A stretch of 64,000 nt of DNA from Chaunax sp. Z400 (lineage: Eukaryota > Chordata > Actinopteri > Lophiiformes > Chaunacidae), in contig CM075204.1 in NCBI GenBank assembly GCA_037577475.1, positions 6,975,355 to 7,039,354 on the forward strand. The letters run 5' to 3'. The notes beneath the pieces are model-generated. The model was not told where the DNA came from, did not search any database, and saw only the letters and a program-made list of their open reading frames with translations. Of the stretch, positions 16,600-40,800 are shown piece by piece; position 1 is the first letter of the stretch, and each line of letters opens with the position of its first letter. A program made the translations under genes and the position numbers.

Positions 16600-18764
16600 T
16601 AATAGCAGCTAAGAAGAATCTTTCATCCAGTCTCTCACATTTTCCTGCGCGACTCAGAGCACGATGTGAAACAAACGTATTGCTTTCTTCTGTCTTTCTT
16701 GGTTCTTGACTCTTTCCACGTTGGATGAAGCGTCTCACGTTCCCTGAGTTTTGGTACAGTGCCATGAACAAACCGAACTACACTCCTTACCTCACTAACC
16801 TCTGCAGACGTCCTCAGAGGCACAAGAGGGCGCTATGTGTGTTTTTTTTTTACCATTGCAGCTCTGAAGTCAGCTGATGGTGAGTGGATAGTCTTGATTC
16901 ACTTACTCTTCCTCTCAGAATGTGGATATCAAGATACCAAGTCATGTAGTTTTAATTTCATGAATTATCTTTTGGTTTGAATTCTCTAATCTCAGCATAT
17001 GGTGTCTACCAAAATTGCTGGATTTTGTTTTGTTTGTTTGTTTGTTTTAGAAAAAATATACACAGTATATTCTTTGATTACTTTGAACTGATTCAAAGAT
17101 TCAATCCTCTGCAGTAGAAGAGATTTTTGGTGAGCTAACAACAGCAGTAGGAGACAGCAGTCTGCTTTAGAGTCCAAACATTAAAGATGAATGGCATATG
17201 GGCAGATTTGAACAATGTTCAGATCTTATGTTACGTTGAACTTGGCCTTTTTTTTAAACTGGTTGAAGTGGTGCAGGAGACTTTGAAAATAAATAAATGT
17301 TAGGATCAAATCCTCCTTTAAAAAAAAAACTTATTTCAAATCCCAAACTGGACAGTTGGTGGGGAAATGAACAGAATGCGTGTGGAGAAAACATATCCCT
17401 CCTTTGACGTGTTGAGGATTCCCTATTTATATTTATTTGGTGGAACTGATTGTGATCCAAGTCATATCACTTCTTTGTATGACTTGTCTAATTCAGCTGA
17501 TCCTACACTGTTTATGCCACGTTTGATTCTCTCCACCTCCTTTCCTCCTCCTTATAAGTGCTTCCCAGCCTGGACCTTCCACACAGCCTGCACCTCTATC
17601 AGATCTATTTTTCATATGGAAGGGAATGCCTCTTGTAGCATAAGAGCCTCCAAGCATCAACTTGTACATGGCTATATAAGAACCCACTGGGTGGCGCTAG
17701 AGATTGACAAAAATTGCTGAAGGTTAAGAAACAACCTTGGACAAGAAATGAAGAATGCTCATTTAGGTGCACTCATGAATTCTTTTTGTTGAGTGTGACA
17801 GAAAAATACAGTGTGCGCCAATGATTAGTTCATCACTCCTTGTCCAAAGCTGCCTCATCAAAGCTGGAACACTCAAGGAATCAGTATGACTCCAGAAAAG
17901 TTCTTCGTAGAAGGCCTCTAAAGCTTCCTCCCCTCACACCCTTCCAACACTGGGATTCAGGGGGCCAGCCTTTAAACCTAAAACGCAGCAAACATGCTAA
18001 CGTCACACGGTCACAGCAGCTGGCCAAGTGATGTGAGAGGATTTCAATACCACAACTTTGGCCGAGGAGAGATCATTGTCTCTCTCCCCTCTCTGGGACA
18101 AAGGGCATCTCACCCAATCTTCTGTCCTTCCCAAACAGACAGAAACATGATTTCCACAAGTCATATAAGCTAAATTTGCTTGCATCATTCTGAACCCTTC
18201 AGCATTAAAGTGCCTCATCAACAAAGGACAAGGCCTGCACTGAATGATGTGGTTTACAGTGTTTGAGTTAACAGTATATGAGGCTCACTACCATTTAAAA
18301 TAGAGTGGATATTACATTGAATATGTAGGACGTTGTTTAATGTGTAATGGTCTTTGGAAGCTATGAAAGTGTCCATCACTAGCCTAGTCAATGTCTGCAT
18401 GTCTTGTGTTTGTATCACTTCATGCATGTGTTGTCTCGGTGGGCTGGACCTAAATGCTACAGCCTCTCATTAAAAAGTCTCTGTTGACATCCTCTTGTGG
18501 ACCAATCGGTAGCCTCAGAATAAAAGGAAGGCGGGGCCGCTTGTGCTCCTTATGTCAAATCCCTGAGTAAAGTCACTGAACATTCAGAACCCACTGTCCA
18601 AAGCTTAGGCACAGGTAAACAGGAACCTTTAGGTTACTTTTATAAGCCAGGTTCTTTGAGAAGAAAGAGTGAGACATCGAAACAGACGAGTGTGTCCTCC
18701 TCTCTGTGAGCACACACTCTCTCAGGTAACAAAAAGAGTAACATGAGTGTTATTGGAGTACATG
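16600..18764. other. Intergenic / bicd1 3' flank, no gene recognised
   Basis: No exon-like segment is visible. On the minus strand it begins with the bicd1 3' UTR. A TTTATT (minus-strand AATAAA) lies about 1.3 kb beyond the bicd1 stop near 17425, a possible but unproved poly(A) signal. Confidence 0.45.
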
Positions 18765-31959
<13,195 letters not shown>

Positions 31960-32400
31960 CGCCCCTCAACACCTCCCTCTCTGCCCTATCCTCCCTGCGT
32001 CGGATGAGCCGAGAGCCCCGCCAGAGGGAGAAACAGCTGAGGTAGGCAACAAAACCCCGCCGCCTCTCCTCCTCCTCCTCCTCCTCCTTCTCCGAAGAAG
32101 AATCACACCAATGCTTCAAATCTCATGCAAAAAAGAACAATGAACATCCATCAAAATCCACAAAGCACGTAATCATCACCATCATCCTCTGCCATGTGAT
32201 GTCCGAAATGATGCAGCTTCTCTTCCGCTGCCCGCACCCCTTTCCCCTCCCTCTGCTCTGTTTTTCTGCTTATTCACCGGCATCAAGACGCCATCTCTGC
32301 CTGTAGCCGTGAAGCAAGGCACCCTCCCCTCTCTCCGTCATCCTGCTGCAGGCTCCTCGGTGAGGAGCAGCCTACAGCTCTGCCTCGCATAATTAAAGAG
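31960..32400 (-). promoter_or_regulatory. bicd1 5' UTR / promoter, GC-rich
   Basis: The sequence upstream of the bicd1 ATG is GC- and CpG-rich compared with surrounding AT-rich DNA. It carries a (GGA)n run on the transcribed strand at about 32066-32093. No TATA box is apparent. This fits a CpG-island promoter; the transcription start cannot be placed. Confidence 0.5.
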
Positions 32401-32554
32401 GATATCGAGAGCTGTATGCGCCCTCTGCAGATCAGACTCATGTCAACTAGAGTTGTTTTTTTTCTAGGTTTGTCATCACTTCACACATCGTTTATTTACC
32501 CATTATATGTTTCCAAGTTTGTAGCATTTAATAATGCATATATATATATATATA

Positions 32555-32640
32555 TATGCAGTACCAGTCAAAAATTTGGACACAGTTTCCCATTCAAGTG
32601 GATGGGAAGGTATATATATATATATATATAGCATATCAGG
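32555..32640 (+). mobile_element. DNA transposon terminal repeat fragment
   Basis: The segment GCAGTACCAGTCAAAAATTT-GGACAC followed by 'ccattcaagtggatgggaagg' is a terminal sequence seen in fish Tc1-like elements. It is flanked on both sides by TATATA runs. A matching inverted end lies at 38995-39055 in strap intron 3, but the two are too far apart to be one element. Confidence 0.55.
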
Positions 32641-32654
32641 ATGCTGATTGAACA

Positions 32655-33335
32655 ACATGATTATTATGATGATGATGATGATGATGATTGCACAGGTGTG
32701 TGTTGGTCTGGTCAAAATAAAAGGCCACTCTAAAATGTACAGTTTTATCACACAACACAATGACACATGCTTGACAGCAGGAATGTCCACCAGAGCTGTC
32801 GTCTGTGAACTGAAAGTTCATTTCTCTACCATAAACTGTCTTCAACGTCGTTTCAAAGACTTTGGCGGTACATCCTATCGGCCTCACAGCTGCAGGCCAC
32901 ATTAAACCACGCCAGCCCAGCACCACCACATCTGGCTTCTCCGCCTGTGAGATCACCTGAGACCAGCCACCCAGACAGCTGAGGCAACAGTTAGTTTGCA
33001 TAACCAAAGTCAGAAACCAGTCAGAACCATCTCAGGGTGGGCAAATGCTCATCTTCGACGATGGCGTCTGGCATGTTGGAGAAGAATTCTCTTCTCAGAT
33101 GAATTACAGTGTGCACTGCACCAGGCAGATAGCAGACGTATGGCCTCGTCTGGCCTAGGAGTTTGCTAGTGTCAATGGTGTGAATAGAGTGGCCCACGGA
33201 GGCAGTGGGGAATGCACAGAGGTAATGTGACGAGATCCTGAGGCCCATTATCGTTACATTCATCCACCACCACCACCACCTCATGACCCTTGAAGCTGAA
33301 AACGTGGCCTGCTTCATTCTCACCAGACATGTCAC
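32655..33335 (+). mobile_element. Tc1-like transposon remnant
   Basis: A decayed transposase is readable on the plus strand: TAGMSTRAVVCELKVHFSTI and then a RRFKDFGGTSYRPH stretch (DNA-binding domain). Further on come DNA matches to 'cgatggcgtctggcatgttgg' and 'gacgagatcctgaggcccatt', then 'ctcaccagacatgtcac' near the end. These follow the order of a fish Tc1-family transposase. Large parts are deleted, including the middle of the catalytic domain. Confidence 0.82.
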
Positions 33336-33336
33336 A

Positions 33337-33368
33337 TGATTGATAGATAGATAGATAGATAGATAGAT
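33337..33368 (+). repeat. (GATA)n microsatellite
   Basis: Seven to eight GATA units directly after the Tc1 remnant. Confidence 0.95.
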
Positions 33369-34250
33369 GTTTTTTAGTCAAAGGTAGCTTTAAACAGGTA
33401 CACTGCCTTAACAATGCTTTAATACGCTTTTCACAAGTTAGTAGAGCATTAATATCATGTAAAAAGATTTATGATTTTAAAATCACCATGTTTAAACACC
33501 TAATCAAAAATGTATAACCAATTAATCCCTGAAAATGTAATTACACATACTTATTTAGGCTGGCTAAGTTAGTAACTTTTTGTAATCTGATCACATATCT
33601 TGATTATATGCAATCTTTTAATACCCAGCCCTGAATGACACCATACCTAATGATATCCTAATATTCTGTCAGTGGGAGGCTCGACAGTTATATCTTTTAT
33701 AAATATTTTATTATCACTTTATTATTCTTATCTATTTTATTTTATTATTATATGTCAGGGGTTCTGGCTTTTGGGGTTCACATGTGCTGCTGCTACTATG
33801 CCGAGAGACACATCTACTCTGGGGTTCTTGCTCTTTTAGGTTCATTGGTTTTCATAAGTTGTATATGTTATATTGTATAATTCATTACATTTTTTTGTGT
33901 TTTTTATTACATTGTTAAGTACTTTTTATTGCAAATTTGCACGGAAGAGGCTTTATAAATGAAGTATTATTATTATTATCACCACAGTGATATACAATTT
34001 GCTGTGAAATGTTTGTCATATCCGTGGAAACAATATTTCACAATATGATTAGGATACTGTATACTGTGCTGATAACAGAAAATAATATTTGCTCAGCATT
34101 TTGGGAGAAATTTTTGGATCTCAGCTGTGAGAAAACAATTATGTTATTCATCTTAATTACAGGAGTAGAGGACAAATGCAGTGTAAAATGAATACTGAAT
34201 GTATCCTGCTGGTATGAGTCAGGCGTGAGGAACGGTATCGATGTCCTGTG
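33369..34250. other. bicd1-strap intergenic, no gene recognised
   Basis: AT-rich. The piece at 33930-33990 ending in (TTA)n resembles the 3' tail of a retroposon. Confidence 0.45.
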
Positions 34251-34489
34251 GGGGGCAGCAGTTCACCTCGGAGGCATTTATCTTACCCACGAAGCATTTG
34301 AGGAAGTCGTTGTAAGCCTTCACAATAAAAGGGACAAAATTAATAATATTTTGATTTGGTTTATATTGCATTCAATTCCTTCGAATTAAACTGTATTCGG
34401 TAATCATTTTATTCATATCATTATTTATTTTGTTTTGGACACTTAGAACCCCCCACGGTCATTCAATAGTCAGTTTGAAGAGGTGCCGC

Positions 34490-34865
34490 TTTTTTGTAAA
34501 ACATCACACCGGAAGTATTATCTCTGATGTGGCGAGCGGAACACCGGCTATATTATCTCTGTGGTAGTTACATCGTGTTGCACGTTGCTAGTTAGTTGCA
34601 ATGTTGTAGCTATTAGCACGATAGCCATTCCTTCGCTGGGGGGAGACCTGCCGTTTAGTTTTCCAAACCTACGTAGTTAATTTTCACTCGTTTCAGGTTC
34701 AGTCCACCCAACAGCTGGCCAGCAGAAATTACCCAACTAAATACTAGCTGGCGTGTTGTCTTGTCTTTGTTTTAACCCATAAACTTACCCAGCCAGCTAG
34801 CTAGCCGCTAGCGTTCTCCTGTTTCCTCCCACACTACGAACCGTCTCCTGCCCGGCTGAAGGACC
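34490..34865 (+). promoter_or_regulatory. strap promoter and 5' UTR
   Basis: An ETS-type site ACCGGAAGT lies at 34508-34516, about 350 bp before the start codon. It sits in sequence with more CpG than the neighbouring intergenic DNA and no TATA box. ETS/GABP-driven TATA-less promoters are typical of housekeeping genes; actual use is inferred. Confidence 0.45.
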
Positions 34866-37800
34866 ATGGCGATGAGACAGACTCCGCTCACCTGCTCCGG
34901 TCACACACGGCCTGTGGTGGACCTTGCCTTTAGTGGAATCACTCCTTATGGCTACTTTCTCATCAGCGCCTGCAAGGGTGAGAACTATGGGCGGAATATG
35001 AAGCATACAACGTAACCTTGATGTTTAGCAAAAGTTGAAGTTAATATCAGCCAGGTTATATGTTAGAAGTAGTTTCAAGACGTAAATCCAGGCTGTTGAG
35101 TGAATACTCCACTTCGCCTCCTGACTGCTTCGTAAAGGAAATGTTCTTGCCTGAAGGCTTTATAGTTATGTACACTGCTATAGAATTATATTGACCACAG
35201 TAAATGTGTATGATCCTAATCTCTTTAAAACTGATCCTCTGAAAATTTATTTTACAATCCAAAATTGTGTGTTTTAATACAAGGCAATAAGACACCTGTA
35301 TCCACAGGTTGTGTGGCAGCTGGTTCAGTGCCTTAAGATATAACCTGTGCATCCTTACTCCTCTTTTGTCAGATGGCAAGCCCATGTTGCGCCAGGGAGA
35401 CACAGGGGACTGGATAGGAACGTTTCTGGGTCACAAAGGCGCTGTCTGGGGAGCTACTCTGAACACAGACGCCACCAAGGCAGCCACTGCTGCAGCTGAC
35501 TTCACAGCGTGAGTGGAGACTCCTGCATGCAGCAGCTGTGTGTCTTGAAACAAGTCTAAAATAATTGTGGATACATCTTAACTTCAAACAAGTTTATTGG
35601 TATAAGTGTTTCACGACGTTATTGCCAAAGCTTGATTACTAAAAATACAATATTTCCAAATAATTTGCTCATTAGCGACAGTTGCACTGTCACCCGCAAT
35701 TCCAATTTCACAACCATAAGCAAAGCACGCGTGGCACTGAATGAGATTACACCAATCTACACCAGCCGGAACATCTACAAGCCTAAAACACTGGCACAAG
35801 TAGGTCTATATTAAACAGGAGAGGATGCCCACAGTCGGTGCATTTACAGGACAGATGTAATAGAATCTCTCTCTCTGTCTGTGTACATCATGTATGATGT
35901 GAGGGGTAGAGCGAGGGGAGCTTGTCCTCTAGATAATTGATTGTAGATGATGTCACTCTCTGACAAATAATAAAAAAAATAAACATAAGATCTTTATGTT
36001 TCTCACTAAGGCTGGCCGATATGACTTTGAAATAAAACCACAATGATTTCAAACTTTTACCATGATTACAATCAGTGAAAGATTACTTTACGTTTTTATT
36101 TTTTTACAGTGCTGTTACCCCCCCTCACCAACATTTGTAATCAATTAAACATCAGATTTAAACAAAGCTGATTCGTTCCCGTTGACACTGAGAGTTTAAG
36201 TGACTCACACACACTGGATGTGTATTGTCTCAGAATCCTTCCTGCATCTGGTTTGAGTTGATGTCAACAGTGAACACAGCAGCAGCATAGCCAGACTGAA
36301 TGAGGAGCATCAGAGAGAGAGAGAGTGAGTTTGGTGCTGTGCATATTGTTGGCTCGATTCTTGCGCATGTGTCATCCGTGTTACTTTGCACGCACCTTCG
36401 TTTTTGTTGTTTGGCTAACAGACAAACCAATACCGGCACAAACATTACCTCGGCAGAGGTGGAAATCCTCGACCAAAGCCTGCTTTCAAAAACATTGTAT
36501 GCATTGATCATTTTTATTAAATCACTGTACTTCCAATAAATATTGTTTATTAAAAGATGACTTCTGTGCTTTTCAGAAAGGTGTGGGATGCAGTGAGTGG
36601 AGATGAGGTCCTCACACTGGCACACAAACACATAGTCAAAACTGTCAACTTTACTCAGGTCAGTGCACTGTGTGAATTTAAAGTGTCCAAATAACATGCA
36701 TATGATTGTGTATATTTGTGATGTGTGTATGTATATACAGTATATTGTGTGTGTATCTGTGTATATACAGTGGTGTTAAAAAGTATTGGACTCACTCCTG
36801 GTTTCTTGTATCATCTATCTCATACTGAACTGTGTCGAATGTTCAAACAAAATTTAACATTAAACAAAGTCATCCTGAGAAAACACAAAATGCAAGTTTT
36901 AAATGATACGTTCATTCAATAAGACAAAAAGATTAAGTCACCAGCATGAAAAGGCATTTGCTCAACTTTTTGATCAACTTTACTGCAACAACTACAACCG
37001 AAAGCTTCTGATAACTGGAGATCAGTGTCCGACATCTCTAGCATCCTACTCCTCTTTACAGAACTGCTCTAATGCGGCCACACTGGAGGGTTTGTGAGCA
37101 TGAACTGATCTTTTCAGGGTCCCACCACAGCATCTCAATGAGGTTCAGGTCCAGACTTTGACGAGGCCACTCCTAAACGTTAATTTGATTCCTTTTGAGC
37201 CAGAGGTGGACTTACTCTCATGCTTGGGATCATTGTCTTGCTGCGTTGCTCAGTTGCACTTGAGCTTCAACTCACATGGACCGATGACCTGACATTCCCC
37301 TTCAAAGAGTTCATGTTTCCCTCACTTATGGCAAGTCATCATGGTCCTGACACATCAAGCTGTTTTAGTGGAATGCTGTGTTTGGTTTCTGCCAGATATA
37401 ACAGGTCCCCAGTCTTCCAAACAGTTCAGCTTTTGAGTCATCAGTCCATTGGATATTCTCCTAAAAGCTCTATGAGGGTCATCAAGGTGTGTTGTGGTAA
37501 AATTCCAACAAGCTGTAATGTTCTTCTGTGTTAGCAGTGGCTTTAGCCTTACCACTCTACTATAGGTGCAATTTTTACTCGGTGTCTTTTAGGGGTTTGG
37601 CAAAAAATTCTTCTTGGACGCATCTTGATTTGGAAATGAACGATTATGAATCACTGACGGGAAGAAAAGGGCAGAACTTAACTGCAAGGGCAGTACAGCC
37701 CAGACACTCTACTGGCTTGCACAAAACAGAAACGTGTTGTGAAGATGGCTGAGCGTGGGATCCGACCACCGGTGTGGAAGCATCCGGGAAGTTGAAGGTA

Positions 37801-40800
37801 AAAAGCATAAATGGTAAATGGACTGCACTTATATAGTGCTTTTCTAGTCTGACCACTCAAAGCGCTTTACAACAGCAGCCAGCATTCATCCATTCACACC
37901 AACATTCACAGTGGTGGCATTCGTACCATGCAAGGAGCCACCTGCTCATTAGGAGCAGTAACCATTCACACAATCACTCACACACCAATGAAACAGCCAT
38001 TGGGAACAATTTGGGGTTCGGTATCTTGCCCAAGGACACTTCGACATGTAGACTGCAGGGGCTGGGGATCGAACCACCGACCTCCTGATAAAGTGGACAA
38101 CCGCTCTACCACTGAGTCACAGCTGAGGATAGGAGCCGCATGATATGCAAGGTGTGTCTAACTAAACTGCAATATTTTGGGAACACGACAAACCACACAT
38201 CTCATGTTTCCACCTGGAGCTGGAGGAACAATAACTGAATGAACTTCCTGCCAACCAGAGAACAATCGAGCAAGTAATAACATTATGTTTCAACCTAACT
38301 CGGAAAGAGGGAAACGAATCACAAACTCCATCTTAATATTAATTGCCAAGGATTTACGTCGGTACTCGGTCATTGAAAACGAGGGCTTTCGCGCTATGTT
38401 GCACGCTTTTGAGCAGATGCCATGCACCATCTCAACGGTTTTCTACCGACACAGCGAGACCAGAAGTGAAGTCTTGGAATCACTGAAGAAAGCGGGTCGG
38501 ACAGCTGCACCATGTGATGTGTGGACATCCCCTAATCATGAAATTCTGTGTCACTTTATCACCAATGACTGACAGCTGTTATCTCGTGTGCTTCAAACAA
38601 GAGCAGTGAGTGAGAGGCGAACAGATGCACATGTGGCTGAGCTGATGCACAACGTAGCAGGAGAAGGGATCACCAACAAAGGTTTAGTTTTACTTACTGA
38701 TATGCTGAAGTCTGTTCGTTTATTACGGGATGCTGCTACAGACGCACTTGTTTCTTTTCCAGCTGTTTAGTAGAAGAAAGTGGAAATAGTTTCATCTTTC
38801 TGTTTATTATAATTATGAATCTTTACAAATACACTTTGTATTAACAGTAGAAAGTAGTCACAGAGTGAGCAAGTAAGTCATGTATTGAAAAAAGTTTCCA
38901 TGATGCATCAATAATTATTTTATTTATATATACAGTATAAAATTATCGATTTATCATTGAATCATAGGTCGGTCCAATGCTTTTTCACAGCACTGTAATT
39001 TTTCCCCCCACATAAATAGGAAAGTGTGTCCAAACAATTGACTGGTACTGTATATATAAAATAATATATAAGTATTTATTAGTTTGTTGATGTATAGTAA
39101 ATTTCTGGTTCTTCTCAGGACAGCAACTTTCTTCTCACTGGAGGAAACGATAAGCTGCTGCGCATCTATGATCTCAGCAACCCTGAGGCAGGTAAGTCCA
39201 AGAGCAGACTCGCTCCTTCAAAGATAAACACAAGTGCAAGAAGACATAGGGCTCTATCTAATGCTTGGCCCCAAGCACAGGGCCATTGTCATGGCTATTT
39301 TCATCCAGCGACCAGGATTTATTAGCAGCAAATGTACTTATGGTCGTCTGTGCAGCCATGGGAATGCTGGCCTTAAAATGAGGTTTGGTTAGGTGCATTT
39401 TGGACGTTGTTATCTGAGGTAGAGGAACCTGGCTTCACATCGCTTTTTACATACTAGTAATGCATGGAGACATAAATGTTTAATGAGGTTAAGCCGTTGT
39501 GCCTTCAGTGTAAATGGCACAGACACTGGAGAAACAGTTTCTGCTGCTGGTGGATCACTGGTTAATGGTAATAATATTTTCCTCATTAATGATTTATTAT
39601 GTCACCAATCTACTTCCTGTCCACTATTAATGAGAACGTTGTTTGTTTGTTTTTAAATGACTCCATCATGTGCATCTATTGCACACACAATGATGCACAG
39701 CGGCTCTCATTTTCTCACTTAAATATGGCTGCATTTGCAGTCAAATGGAGTTGCTGATTGGACAGATGATGTGGAGACAGAGGGTCAACCGGCCAAGGAC
39801 CACATACAGTCATGGACAAACGTATTGGGACACCTGGCCCGTAACGCCTACAGGAACTTCAATGACATCCCATTCTAAATTCAGAAGCATTCATTTGAAG
39901 TTGGCTGAGTTGCTCTTGTCCCTAAATGCTTCCACTTTTTCAACCACTCACAGCTGACCGTGGAATATCTAGCAGGGAAGAAATGTCACAAACTGACCAA
40001 TAGCAAAGGTGGCATCCTATGACAGAGCCACGCTTGAATTCACTGAGCTCTTCAGAACGACCCGTTCTTACACTCATGTTTGGAAATGCAGACTGCATGG
40101 CTAGGTGCTTGATTTTATTCACCTGTGGCAGTGAGTCTGAATGAAACACCTCAATTCAATGATTAAGTGATGTGTCCTAATTGTCCTAATTGCTATTCCT
40201 CAGCAAAGACAAGCGGTGCTGTTTAAATAGCAAGGTGCCATGTGCAGGCACACCGGGTTAGTACACCAAAAACCCACATTTGAATTATTAAGGGACTATA
40301 TAAACCCCTCTGTGCTTTTCTCCTTACTTTATGCCCAGATTGTCATGACATGCCCTACGTTCATTTGCACCAAGGACTTTAACAATGTGCTTTAGATTGC
40401 TTGAATATGGCCTTTAATTTTATGTGATTGGGTTATTTCTGTTAAATAATGCTGGTTCAGTGCACCATTGTCCCCTACTGGTGATGGATTGGATTTAAAA
40501 TCAGGGCCAAGTGACAGTATTTGAATCACAGACAACTGCTGGGCGGTCCCTGGTCCCTGATCCCTGGTCCCTGGTCCCTGGTCCCTGGTCCCTGCAGTCT
40601 GCATTTCCAAGTGTCCTTGACCAAGATACTGAATGCCAGTTTGCTCCCAATGACTGTTCCATTGGTTATTGCTCCTGAGGAGCAGATGGCCCTTTGCATG
40701 GTAGCCTCTACCACCACTGTATGAATGTTTGTGTGAATAATAGCTTCTGTTGTTACTTTGAATGGTCACTGAGACTAGAAAGATGTTATATAAGTACTGT

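Noticed and set aside
18470..18545. CCAAT, an AATAAAAGG TATA-like word and GC-rich sequence on the plus strand, which could be a promoter antisense to bicd1.
   Set aside because: No recognisable transcript follows and such words occur by chance.
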